NCBI GenBank assembly: GCA_945897565.1
Contig: CAMDFN010000002.1
Location: 1 to 64,000, forward strand
Length of the DNA stretch: 64,000 nt
From: Chryseobacterium gleum
Lineage (GTDB): Bacteria > Bacteroidota > Bacteroidia > Flavobacteriales_D > Crocinitomicaceae
Direction of reading: 5' to 3'
The notes under the pieces: generated by a model
What the model was told of the DNA's origin: nothing
Databases searched by the model: none
The model's input: the letters and a program-made list of their open reading frames with translations, nothing else
In this document: positions 44,094 to 52,586 of the stretch, in pieces
Layout: each line of letters begins with the position of its first letter
How positions within the stretch are numbered: position 1 is the first letter of the stretch
Translations under genes and position numbers: made by a program

Positions 44094-45341
44094 CCTCATG
44101 AATTGAAGAAGGAGCTCAGCGAGTGGTTCAAAAGCCGCATAACTCAATTCTTCCGCTTTGTCTTCAATATCGTGATAGTGTTTATTGGGCCCCATGGTGT
44201 AAACGAAAAATGCTGGAACACCTTTTTCTGTAAAGAAATAGTGGTCTGAATTAGCTGCTGGCCCTCTAGACTTTACTTGCGTGAGATACTTAGCTTCCAG
44301 ATTCATTTCAACTAATTTTTCAAACTCTGGCTTGAATAAAGTGGCGTTTACCACAGTAATGCCTTCTTCGCCACTTCCCATGATGTCTGTATTGAGTAAA
44401 AAGCGAATTTGTTTTAAATCAAATAGCGGGTGTTCTACAAAGTAATGTGACCCAACAAGCCCTGCCTCTTCAGCACCGAAGGCAATGAATACATAATTGA
44501 ATTCGGGCTTGCGCTGCTGACTCAATTCTTGCGCTATGTACAGTAGCATGCCTACACCCGAAGCGTTATCGTTGGCCCCCGGAAAGTAGGTGTCTTTTCC
44601 CATCTTGCCAAGGTGGTCGTAATGGGCTGTCACAACTAAATAGGGTTTGTGCTTTGCGTTTTCAGCGGCTGGCAGGTAGCCAATGACATTACTCGAGGTA
44701 AATTTGGGATGAAACACCGCTTCCAAGGAGACAAACGCACTTTGTGGTTTGTGAGCTAACGCAGCAGCTACAATTTGAAAAGAAGGGTAGGGGCTTGCTT
44801 GCTGACTTACTGACCACGTGAGCTTAGCAGTAGTGAGTTCTATGGTTGCTGCAAATTGTTGTAGCTCTTGAAGCCTAGCTTGCATGACTTTATTGGTGTC
44901 GCCACCAAAACCTGTGGTCTGAATCACCAATATGCGGTCTTTTGGGCAAGGTTTGAAAGCGTTAATGCTTCGGTACAAAGTAGCGCTGTTGCAATACACG
45001 AGTGTGTATTGTTGAGGGCTTACAGCAGCTGAAGATGGTGCAACGAGGTAATCCACACCCGGACGAAGGGTGTCTCTACCAATTGCAATTGTACATGCGC
45101 CAGGAAAAGTTTGAACGGGTAGGGTAAAAGTTTGTTGGAATTTTTTTTTGAAGGGTTTGAGCCCAATTTTGTGGAATTCCGAAGCAATGAAATTGGCGGC
45201 CAAGACCCTCCCCTCCTCAACGTAACCTCTGCCGGCATATTGCGGTGAGCAGAGCATAGAAATGGTTTGCCGATAGGGATAGTGCTGCCCATAGACAAAA
45301 GCTACCGTTAGGCTAAAAACGAGACTAAGCGCCAGTCGCAT
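44085..45341 (-). CDS. M28-family zinc peptidase, exported
   Basis: A 418-residue exopeptidase-like protein. The start at 45341 gives a signal peptide (MRLALSLVFSLTVAFVYGQ). The M28 domain (about 200-410) has the zinc ligands His in TAHYDHLG, Asp in PGANDNASGV, the catalytic Glu pair in AFGAEEAGLVGS, an NTDIMGSG metal site and the final His in NKHYHDIEDK. A protease-associated-like segment precedes it. Substrate is unknown. Its start overlaps the stop of the upstream acidic gene by 17 bases. Confidence 0.9.
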   Translation of the reverse strand: MRLALSLVFSLTVAFVYGQHYPYRQTISMLCSPQYAGRGYVEEGRVLAANFIASEFHKIGLKPFKKKFQQTFTLPVQTFPGACTIAIGRDTLRPGVDYLVAPSSAAVSPQQYTLVYCNSATLYRSINAFKPCPKDRILVIQTTGFGGDTNKVMQARLQELQQFAATIELTTAKLTWSVSQQASPYPSFQIVAAALAHKPQSAFVSLEAVFHPKFTSSNVIGYLPAAENAKHKPYLVVTAHYDHLGKMGKDTYFPGANDNASGVGMLLYIAQELSQQRKPEFNYVFIAFGAEEAGLVGSHYFVEHPLFDLKQIRFLLNTDIMGSGEEGITVVNATLFKPEFEKLVEMNLEAKYLTQVKSRGPAANSDHYFFTEKGVPAFFVYTMGPNKHYHDIEDKAEELSYAAFEPLAELLLQFMRSF

Positions 45342-46200
45342 AGCGGCGACAAATTTTGTACATGAAGTCTTCGACAATTTCTGAATCGGTGTCCCAGGTG
45401 TAGGTATCGGCAAGTTCGGCGATCATGTTACGGGCCGCATCAATAGACGCGAGTTGGTCGAGTTGCTTTACATTGCTAGAGAAATCGTCAGACGAACCGT
45501 CGAATAATTCATTGATAAATTGAAGTTTTTCGTTGAGTGTGAAAGCACCAATAAGACTCTCCAAAGGAAATACGCTGCGGTTATCGCGGATGTTGGCTTC
45601 CATCTCAGCCATCCAAATTGGTTGGTCTCCAGAAAACTCAGGCTCCCAGTTAGATGGCGCGGCGTGCTCAATTAATTCCTCTTCTTCATCATCAATGCGG
45701 TCCTCTTCCTTCTCTTCAATGCGCTCTTCTTGCTCCTCTTCAATCTGTTCTTCTTCTTCTACTTCTTGCTCTTCAATGTGTTCTTCTTCTTCTTCTTCTT
45801 GCTCCTCTTCAATGTGTGCTTCTTCAAGTTCTTCTTCAAGATTATCTTCAAGTTCGTCATTGAAAACGGCGGCATTGAGCTCATCGCTTTGGCCACTTGC
45901 AAAAGTGACTTCGAAGGCTGGTTCGGGGGTGGGTTCATCTATGGAGCCAAATAGGTCAATAGGGGTTTCAATTTCGGTGTGGCGAATACTGGCAGAAATA
46001 ACAGCTTCTTTGACACCCAAAACATTTGTTTCGTAGATTTTGTAGCGCAAAATAACCATGCGCTCATAGAGTTCTTTGGCGTCCTCGACTAATAATTCCA
46101 TATCTTCTGGACTCAGGTGTCCAGATTCTAGTTTTTCTACACCGGATTGAAGGTGTCCAAGAATTGTTTTGATCATTAGAGAGGGACTTTTTTCTGACAT
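45325..46200 (-). CDS. Conserved protein with Glu-rich central region
   Basis: A 291-residue soluble protein in three parts. Residues 1-80 are helical, with an LSPEDMELLVEDAKELYERM helix. Residues about 118-182 are an almost pure Glu/Ile/Gln/Asp low-complexity tract, whose DNA is a run of GAA/GAG repeats (45660-45850). Residues about 205-290 are a conserved helical domain (NEKLQFINELFDGSSDDF, ending in EDFMYKICRRY) that I have seen in other Bacteroidota hypothetical proteins; its role is unknown. The gene precedes and overlaps the M28 peptidase gene. Confidence 0.78.
   Translation of the reverse strand: MSEKSPSLMIKTILGHLQSGVEKLESGHLSPEDMELLVEDAKELYERMVILRYKIYETNVLGVKEAVISASIRHTEIETPIDLFGSIDEPTPEPAFEVTFASGQSDELNAAVFNDELEDNLEEELEEAHIEEEQEEEEEEHIEEQEVEEEEQIEEEQEERIEEKEEDRIDDEEEELIEHAAPSNWEPEFSGDQPIWMAEMEANIRDNRSVFPLESLIGAFTLNEKLQFINELFDGSSDDFSSNVKQLDQLASIDAARNMIAELADTYTWDTDSEIVEDFMYKICRRYATGA
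45660..45850. repeat. Glu-coding low-complexity DNA tract
   Basis: Dense tandem-like runs of CTT/CTC triplets on the plus strand (GAA/GAG on the coding minus strand), with recurring units reading as EEEE-x-IEEE. This kind of tract can change length by slippage, and it creates long serine-rich open frames on the opposite strand. Confidence 0.8.
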
Positions 46201-46252
46201 TGCTTATAACTTATTAATTTCGTGCAATCGGCAGTATATTGCACTACCGAAT

Positions 46253-46260
46253 CAAAATTA
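46253..46260 (-). promoter_or_regulatory. Candidate -7 box of the acidic-repeat gene
   Basis: TAATTTTG on the minus strand, 52 bases before the ATG at 46200. A TTG on the same strand about 22 bases upstream could be the -33 box. Divergent from tdk. Confidence 0.3.
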
Positions 46261-46292
46261 GAAAACATTTCACAATCTCATTCAACACTACT

Positions 46293-46868
46293 ATGTTTTT
46301 AGAGCAATTTACCAAAGAAAACGGACAACAAGGTTGGATAGAGGTGATTTGTGGCTCTATGTTTTCAGGAAAAACCGAAGAACTCATCCGCAGACTCAAG
46401 CGCGCCGAGTTTGCCAAACAGTCCATTGTGCTTTTCAAGCCCATGATTGACGATCGTTATGCCACAGAAGCAGTAGTGAGCCATCAAGGGCAAAGTTGGG
46501 AAGCCAAGCGCATTGCTTCGTCACTTGAAATCCTCGATTTATGGTCAGGAGCTCAAATTGTGGCCATTGATGAAGCCCAATTTTTTGACGCGCATATCAC
46601 CGAAGTTTGCACTGAATTAGCCAACAAAGGTGCGCGCATTATTGTTGCAGGTCTAGATATGGACTTTAAAGGAATACCTTTTGGCCCTATGCCGCAACTG
46701 ATGGCTATTGCAGAATACGTCAGTAAAGTACACGCGGTTTGTGTTCACTGCGGAAAATTAGCACAGTTTTCGCACCGAACGGTAGCCCAAACCGAGCAAG
46801 TGTTAGTGGGTGCCGTAGAAAAATACCAACCCCTCTGCAGGACTTGTTATCAAAAAGCGTTGTCATGA
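46293..46868 (+). CDS. tdk: Thymidine kinase
   Basis: A 191-residue type II enzyme that salvages thymidine to dTMP. The P-loop is GSMFSGKTEEL near residue 17, the DEAQFFD Walker B segment comes next, and a zinc ribbon follows with CVHCGK and CRTCY. Start at 46293 matches the family; the in-frame ATG at 46239 adds 18 unrelated residues. The 3' end overlaps murF-alr by ATGA. Confidence 0.95.
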   Translation: MFLEQFTKENGQQGWIEVICGSMFSGKTEELIRRLKRAEFAKQSIVLFKPMIDDRYATEAVVSHQGQSWEAKRIASSLEILDLWSGAQIVAIDEAQFFDAHITEVCTELANKGARIIVAGLDMDFKGIPFGPMPQLMAIAEYVSKVHAVCVHCGKLAQFSHRTVAQTEQVLVGAVEKYQPLCRTCYQKALS

Positions 46869-49114
46869 AACTTAGCCTTACCCACGCCCAATTTATAGAT
46901 ATTCTTGGGGCCACCTGCATTGGTGCCCAGACCAATTTAATGGTTCAAGAAGTCGTTTATGATTCGCGCAAAATTTCGCGAAGTGAAGGCGTGGCCTTTT
47001 TTGGCTTGAACGGACCCAAGCAGAGCGGATTTGATTTTGTCACCGATGCGCTTCAAAAAGGCATTCGTGCGTTTGTGCTCGATCAGCAGCCCACTGAGGT
47101 GCATCCAGACGCCAACTACTACATCGTCTCTAACGTACTTGAAGGTCTTCAAAAACTTGCGGCATTTCACCGCCAAAGAATCAGCTATCCTGTATTGGCA
47201 ATTACCGGAGCAATAGGTAAAACTACTGTCAAGGAATGGATTTATCATTTGTTGGCAGGCCAACTCAACGTACAGCGCAGCCCAAAAAGTTACAATTCGC
47301 AGCTTGGTGTGGCGCTTTCCTTGCTTCAACTTCCGATTGAAGGAGATCTAGCACTCATTGAGGTGGCAGTGAGCAAACCTGGCGAAATGGAGAAACTCCA
47401 AGCGATGTTAGCACCGAATTATGTCGTGATCACGACAAAAAACACGGGTTTCAGACATGAATTTAGTTCAGACGCCGCATATCACCAAGCGCTCGACTAT
47501 TTGACAATTGGCGCCGATTGGGTCATCGATGGAGACAAACAAGAAGCTTTTACCACCGAAACTTCCAACTCTTTAATCGATAAAATACCCTTCAATGACC
47601 CCGTACGGGGTCATAATGCAAGCGTAGCCATTGCTTGCGCACTTCATTTTGGTGCTTGTAGCTCAAAAGATGTGGCAGAACTACCTAAACTAGCCAACCG
47701 CCTAGAAACATTCGAAGGAATACAAGGCGCCACCATCATTAATGATGCTTATAACCTTGATTTACTTGCCTTTGAAGGCTCTTTGGCTTTTTTAAATGCC
47801 GCAGCAAAAGATCAACCTAAGCTGGTTTGTTGTTTGCTCGCCGCCAATCAAAAACATCTAAAGGAAGACATCTTAAGGCTACTTGAAGCACAGCAAATCG
47901 ATCAATATTTTATTTGGGATGCGCTACCCGCAATACTTCCCGACATTTCCAACCATGTTGTCCTGCTCAAAGGCAATCAGCATTTGCTCGCCGAAGCGCT
48001 ACTTGCCAAATGGAAGCGTAAATCGCATAGCACGATGGTGCGTTACGATCTGTCTGCACTACAACACAACTTGCGCCAATACCAACAAAGTTTGGCGCCT
48101 ACTACTCAAATACTCGCTATGGTCAAGGCGCAAGCCTATGGCGGTGGTTTAGATCAAATTGCAAAGCAACTCCAAGCTGGCGGCGTCAATTATTTTGGTG
48201 TCGCTTATGCCGACGAAGGTGTTTTACTCAGGCAGGCAGGAATTAAATTGCCAATTTTGGTCATGAATGCAGAGCCCGCCGGATTCGAAAGTTGCATTCA
48301 ATACCAACTCGAGCCCGCCATTTATAGCCATGTGCACCTTGATGCGTTTATCCGCACACTCATTGCTGCGCAAATCCAAGACTACCCCATCCATTTAAAG
48401 TTTGACACCGGCATGCACCGCTTGGGTTTTTTGCCAGCGCAAACCACTCAATTGTTGCAAACACTGAGTGCCCAACCCGAAGTGTGTGTAAAAAGCGTAT
48501 ATAGCCACATGGCTTGTGCAGATGAGCCCGCCCACCCAATGAATGCGCAGCAGATTACGAGTTTCAAAAATATATGCAGTCAGTTACAAACCGCGCTTCC
48601 CTATCCTTTTCTCAAACACCTTTTGAACTCAGAAGGCGCTGCTCATTTTCCAGAGGCGCAATTCGATATGGTGCGTTTAGGCATCGGGCTTTTTGGTGTC
48701 AATCACAACCCTGTTTTTGAGGCCAAACTCAAGCCGGTCATTTCTTGGATCAGTCAGATTTCTCAATTGAAGCAACTCAAGAAGGGAGCTTGTGTGGGTT
48801 ATGGTTGTACGCAAGAATTAACAGCGGATACCCAAATTGCTATTATTCCGGTCGGTTATGCAGATGGGTTCAAGCGCAATTTAAGCAATGGAGCAGGCGG
48901 GGTGTATATCGATGGAGCATATTGCCCAACAATTGGAAGAGTATGTATGGACATGATCATGGTTTTGGCCCCAAATGCGCAGCCAGACGCTGAAGTTGAA
49001 ATCATTGGCGCGCAACAATCTTTGAGCACTTTTGCTCAAAAGGCACAAACCATTTCTTATGAAATACTTACAAGTATCTCACCTCGCGTGCAAAGAACTT
49101 ACGTGAATGATTAA
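46865..49114 (+). CDS. murF-alr: Fused UDP-MurNAc-tripeptide:D-Ala-D-Ala ligase / alanine racemase
   Basis: A 749-residue two-enzyme fusion found in Bacteroidota. Residues 1-about 395 are Mur-ligase-like, with a nucleotide loop reading ITGAIGKTT (the usual Asn before Gly-Lys-Thr is Ile) and an IINDAYNLD segment in the C-terminal part. The middle domain looks about 60 residues shorter than in relatives I know, so ligase activity is uncertain. Residues about 396-749 are a fold III PLP racemase with the PLP Lys in ILAMVKAQAYGGG and the catalytic Tyr in the KGACVGYGC segment. This half makes D-Ala for peptidoglycan. The start at 46865 overlaps tdk by ATGA. Confidence 0.9.
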   Translation: MKLSLTHAQFIDILGATCIGAQTNLMVQEVVYDSRKISRSEGVAFFGLNGPKQSGFDFVTDALQKGIRAFVLDQQPTEVHPDANYYIVSNVLEGLQKLAAFHRQRISYPVLAITGAIGKTTVKEWIYHLLAGQLNVQRSPKSYNSQLGVALSLLQLPIEGDLALIEVAVSKPGEMEKLQAMLAPNYVVITTKNTGFRHEFSSDAAYHQALDYLTIGADWVIDGDKQEAFTTETSNSLIDKIPFNDPVRGHNASVAIACALHFGACSSKDVAELPKLANRLETFEGIQGATIINDAYNLDLLAFEGSLAFLNAAAKDQPKLVCCLLAANQKHLKEDILRLLEAQQIDQYFIWDALPAILPDISNHVVLLKGNQHLLAEALLAKWKRKSHSTMVRYDLSALQHNLRQYQQSLAPTTQILAMVKAQAYGGGLDQIAKQLQAGGVNYFGVAYADEGVLLRQAGIKLPILVMNAEPAGFESCIQYQLEPAIYSHVHLDAFIRTLIAAQIQDYPIHLKFDTGMHRLGFLPAQTTQLLQTLSAQPEVCVKSVYSHMACADEPAHPMNAQQITSFKNICSQLQTALPYPFLKHLLNSEGAAHFPEAQFDMVRLGIGLFGVNHNPVFEAKLKPVISWISQISQLKQLKKGACVGYGCTQELTADTQIAIIPVGYADGFKRNLSNGAGGVYIDGAYCPTIGRVCMDMIMVLAPNAQPDAEVEIIGAQQSLSTFAQKAQTISYEILTSISPRVQRTYVND

Positions 49115-49138
49115 TTTTAATATTGTTAAATTCGATTG

Positions 49139-50242
49139 ATGAAAAATATATTGCTCTTTTTGATGTTATCTTTTGTTTACGCGGCCAACGCCCAAGTCTC
49201 AAAAACTGAAGGAGACACCCTCAAATACTTGATTGTTCGCAATAATGGCATAGAATACGTCGGTCAAATAATATCCGATGACGGCCGTGAGTTATTGCTA
49301 TTGACCCAACAACTCGGAAAAATTTATATCCCTAAATCAGAAGTAAAAAGTGTAACGTTAGTGGATGAGCAAACAGACTTCAAAGCAGGCGAATACTTAG
49401 GGCAGGGAGTTTTTACCACCAGGTATCAATTCACCACCAACGCGTTTTCAATCAAAAAAGGGGAGAATTATGCGCTGATCAATCTCTACGGCCCGGAAGT
49501 ACATTTTGGGATCTTGCCCAACCTGAGTGTCGGCATAATGGCCACTTGGATAGCCAGCCCTATTGCATTGGCCTTGAAATATACCATCCCCACGCAAAAT
49601 CCAAAACTCAATTTTGGACTAGGCACCATCATGGCCTCTACGGGTTACCTCAACCAAGCTAAAGGTTACGGCGGCTTGCATTGGGGAATGGCTACTTACG
49701 GAACGCGCCGCAGCAATGCAACACTTTCTTTAGGTTATGGTTATTTCAATTCTGGCTTTTCTTTTACAAGTCAGAATGCATACTATCAACCTGGAACTTA
49801 TGCAGCTGTTTTTAGCCAAGGGGCATATAGTTTTCCGATACCAGAAATGCTTACTTACGAAAATAAAGTAGGAAATTTCAAGTCCCCAATTGTTGGCATT
49901 TCGGGAATTGCCGCGGTAGGTAAAAAAGCGAGCTTTATCTGGGATGTCATGCTCATTGGTGGCAATAGAAGAACCATTTTTACCGATCAACAAATCCAAT
50001 ATTTCTACGATCCAAATACAGGTCAGCCAAGTTCGGTCGTATACAATGACCCTTTTAATGAGGTCAAAAACACCAATATTGTGATCATGCCAGGTATGCG
50101 TTTTCAAAAAGATCAAAATAGAGCCTTTCAGGTGACGCTCGCTGGAATAATTGGCCGCCGTGAAGAAATTGTCAACTATCAACTCAACGTCAATAGTTAT
50201 TCTTTTCCTGTGCCAATGCTCAGTTGGTTCTATAAGTTTTAA
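49139..50242 (+). CDS. Outer-membrane beta-barrel-like protein, paralogue A
   Basis: A 367-residue protein with a clear signal peptide (residues 1-19, ending ANAQ). The N-terminal 20-90 region is a small beta domain (a YLIVRNNGIEYVGQI strand pair, then LGKIYIPKSEVKSV). The rest is glycine- and aromatic-rich, with alternating hydrophobic strands, and ends in WFYKF, the terminal Phe typical of outer-membrane barrels. A paralogue lies at 52587. ATG 49139 is preferred to a TTG at 49136. Three bases separate it from the next gene. No named family recognised. Confidence 0.78.
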   Translation: MKNILLFLMLSFVYAANAQVSKTEGDTLKYLIVRNNGIEYVGQIISDDGRELLLLTQQLGKIYIPKSEVKSVTLVDEQTDFKAGEYLGQGVFTTRYQFTTNAFSIKKGENYALINLYGPEVHFGILPNLSVGIMATWIASPIALALKYTIPTQNPKLNFGLGTIMASTGYLNQAKGYGGLHWGMATYGTRRSNATLSLGYGYFNSGFSFTSQNAYYQPGTYAAVFSQGAYSFPIPEMLTYENKVGNFKSPIVGISGIAAVGKKASFIWDVMLIGGNRRTIFTDQQIQYFYDPNTGQPSSVVYNDPFNEVKNTNIVIMPGMRFQKDQNRAFQVTLAGIIGRREEIVNYQLNVNSYSFPVPMLSWFYKF

Positions 50243-50245
50243 GAC

Positions 50246-51259
50246 ATGGAGACCGTACAAGATCAATTATTGCAAATCATCAAGGCAAAACTACCGCCGG
50301 GCGATGCATTGGGTCATGTCTTGAGCGAAACACTGCACATCAGCATGGATGCTGCGTATCGCCGCATGCGCAACGAAACAGCGCTGACCATCGACGAACT
50401 TAAAAGGCTTTGTAAAACCTTTGACGTCTCTTTTGACTCTCTGATATTACAACAAAAAACGAATGTAATTTTTCGGTATACGCCCCTCAACGCTTATGAC
50501 TTTTCTTTGGAATCTTACCTAGAAGGCATTCTTGAAGCATTTGAACGCCTGCGGCATCTAGAGGACCCTAAAATCATGCTCACAATCAACAACACGCATT
50601 TTTTTCAGCTCTTGAATTTTCCGCAGTTGGTGCGCTTTAAGTTGTTCTTTTGGGCCAAAACACACTTGCAAATACCGGACTACAAAAACGTGCTTTTTCG
50701 CCACGAAAAAACATCTGATCGCGCTTTTGAACTCGGTAAATCTATTCTGCAATCCTACAACACCATTTCTTCGGTAGAAATACTTGACCCCGAACTCATG
50801 CGTGGTTTCTTGCGTCAAATCCAGTATTATTTCAAATCAAATCAGTTCGAAGACCCCACTTACGCCCTGTTTTTGTGCGATCGCCTAATGATGTTTTCTG
50901 CCCACCTTCGCGATCAAGCCGCACACGGTAAAAAGTTTATTTATGGCACGCAGGTACCAGCTACTGGTAACCATTTTGAGTTGTACCTCAACGAAACCAT
51001 TAATGCCGATTCTGCATTTTATTATGAAAGCAAAGACAAGCAAGGCTTATTTCTCTCACATAATATCATGAATTACTTGCAAACTACCGATGCGCAATAT
51101 GTGCAAGATGCCAAGCAAGTGATTGATAAGCAATTGGCCAACTCGAGCCTAATTAGTGTCGTCAATGAACGCGAGCGCAATAATTTCTTTGCCGATTTTG
51201 AAAAAACAATAGGCATGTTTCGCAAGAAAATTGAGGCAGATCTTGACTTTCGCTCTTAA
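50246..51259 (+). CDS. HTH-like N-terminal domain protein of unknown function
   Basis: A 337-residue cytosolic protein. Residues about 15-68 look like a Cro-type helix-turn-helix: HISMDAAYRRMRNETALTIDELKRLCKTFDVSF, with a helix, turn and recognition helix and a following helix. The remaining 270 residues are mostly helical, with many aromatic residues and an RDQAAHGKKF segment, and have no recognised domain. It has no membrane segment. Sitting between two outer-membrane paralogues suggests that it controls that cluster. Function is not known; DNA binding is inferred. Confidence 0.65.
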   Translation: METVQDQLLQIIKAKLPPGDALGHVLSETLHISMDAAYRRMRNETALTIDELKRLCKTFDVSFDSLILQQKTNVIFRYTPLNAYDFSLESYLEGILEAFERLRHLEDPKIMLTINNTHFFQLLNFPQLVRFKLFFWAKTHLQIPDYKNVLFRHEKTSDRAFELGKSILQSYNTISSVEILDPELMRGFLRQIQYYFKSNQFEDPTYALFLCDRLMMFSAHLRDQAAHGKKFIYGTQVPATGNHFELYLNETINADSAFYYESKDKQGLFLSHNIMNYLQTTDAQYVQDAKQVIDKQLANSSLISVVNERERNNFFADFEKTIGMFRKKIEADLDFRS

Positions 51260-51305
51260 CACTTGCGTTTTTCGCAACTCTTAAGTTGGAGGCTCCGATA
51301 TTCAG

Positions 51306-51337
51306 TTTTGCCCTTCTAGCGCTTTGTTTCACCTTTG
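51306..51337 (+). promoter_or_regulatory. Candidate promoter before the CsgG-like gene
   Basis: TTTTG at 51306-51310, a 19-base spacer and CACCTTTG at 51330-51337, one base off the -7 consensus, 19 bases before the ATG. It would give the second half of the cluster its own start point. Confidence 0.5.
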
Positions 51338-51356
51338 TTGCATCAAATTATATGCT

Positions 51357-52553
51357 ATGAAAACAAAAAATTTACAATCCGTATTGATCTTAGTGGCCAT
51401 TTTCTTTAGTGGTATGGCGAGCTATTTTGCACAGCCCAGCAGCACAATCGCTGTTGCGAATCCTAATGTGAACGCCCTAACTGTAAAACCAGAATCAGTG
51501 GCAAAAATGATGCGCCTAGAGCTCATCAAAATCAATAAGTACAAAGTTTACGATGAGTTTGACATGAACGAAGTCATCAAAGCGAAAGAAGAATACAAAG
51601 TGGGTTGTTATGGCCAAACTTGTCTTGCCAAACTAGGCGAAGAACTCAAAGTAGATTACGTGATGTCTGGTTCTATTGATGGTTTGGGCAACAAAATTAT
51701 CGTTACGGTCAAAATCATCGATGTCAAGGCACAAAGTCTTTATAGATCGGCAGTTCGAGAATTTGACAACCAAGAATTAGAAATCCAACGCATGGTGGAA
51801 ATTGTCTTGGCAGAAATGCATGGACTGACCGTTGACAAAGTGATTGCTGATCGCTTGGCCTTCAAAAACGAAGTCATTACTTCAAACAACGTAGGTAAAA
51901 TCAATAATTCCGGACCGCGTATTGGTTTTGCAGCCATGACGGGCGACGTGAGTGAATTTGCCACACGTCCTGAAATTTATGGTGGATTAGGCATCCAACC
52001 ATTTACCTCCATGATCGGTTATCAGATCGAGGGTCAGTACGTTGGTACCGATAATTTTTCTGCATTGGTTGAGGGCATCATCAATATCTCTGGCTTAGAG
52101 CAAAGCAACTTTATCCCCTCTTTTTCATTGTTAAATGGTTTTCGATTTGGCAAAGCCAATTGGGAGTTTGCTTTTGGCCCAAGATTTGGCGTCAAATCGA
52201 CATCAATCGGTTTCTTAGATAAAGATGCAGAGTATGGACCTGAAGGTGCTTATTACACACAAAGCGAATGGATTGCATCAGGAGGTAAAGTAAACGTAAA
52301 TACAGGTGAGCTCATTGCAGCACCATATCAAGGTTTTACCGAACATTTGGACAGAGATGGTTCCAAAAAATTAGCCACTTCATTCTTAATTGCCTTTGGC
52401 CGCACGTTCCAGGCAGGTTCTTTGAATATCCCTGTCAATGTATTTTACAGCTCACAAAAAGGCGGTGGATTTGTAGGCGTAAATATGGGCTTTAACGTCC
52501 AAAAGAGCAAACAACCAATTAATAAGACAACTAGTCCGCAGCGTTATTACTAA
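51357..52553 (+). CDS. Exported protein with CsgG-like N-terminal domain and barrel-like C-terminal region
   Basis: A 398-residue secreted protein with a signal peptide at about residues 1-26. Residues about 30-160 resemble the anticodon-binding-like domain of CsgG/LpoB-type envelope proteins: a STIAVANPNV strand, a helix, a CYGQTCLAKLGEELKVDYVMSGSID segment and an IIVTVKIIDVKAQSLY strand pair. Residues about 180-398 are glycine- and aromatic-rich strands, as in outer-membrane beta proteins, ending in PQRYY. No lipobox is seen, unlike true CsgG. It may sit at the outer membrane with its paralogous neighbours. Confidence 0.7.
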   Translation: MKTKNLQSVLILVAIFFSGMASYFAQPSSTIAVANPNVNALTVKPESVAKMMRLELIKINKYKVYDEFDMNEVIKAKEEYKVGCYGQTCLAKLGEELKVDYVMSGSIDGLGNKIIVTVKIIDVKAQSLYRSAVREFDNQELEIQRMVEIVLAEMHGLTVDKVIADRLAFKNEVITSNNVGKINNSGPRIGFAAMTGDVSEFATRPEIYGGLGIQPFTSMIGYQIEGQYVGTDNFSALVEGIINISGLEQSNFIPSFSLLNGFRFGKANWEFAFGPRFGVKSTSIGFLDKDAEYGPEGAYYTQSEWIASGGKVNVNTGELIAAPYQGFTEHLDRDGSKKLATSFLIAFGRTFQAGSLNIPVNVFYSSQKGGGFVGVNMGFNVQKSKQPINKTTSPQRYY

Positions 52554-52558
52554 ATTTG
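52551..52558 (+). promoter_or_regulatory. Candidate -7 box before paralogue B
   Basis: TAAATTTG fits TAnnTTTG exactly and overlaps the stop codon of the preceding gene; the ATG is 28 bases downstream. No clear -33 box. Confidence 0.35.
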
Positions 52559-52586
52559 TACACATTGTTCTAAAAAATAGCACATC

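Noticed and set aside
45533-46036. A 167-residue Ser-rich open frame on the plus strand
   Set aside because: It is the mirror of the GAA/GAG tract in the real minus-strand gene; the serine repeats have no other support.
49730-50266. A 178-residue minus-strand open frame
   Set aside because: It lies opposite the signal-peptide-bearing barrel A gene, which has clear family-like features; no domain or promoter on the opposite strand.
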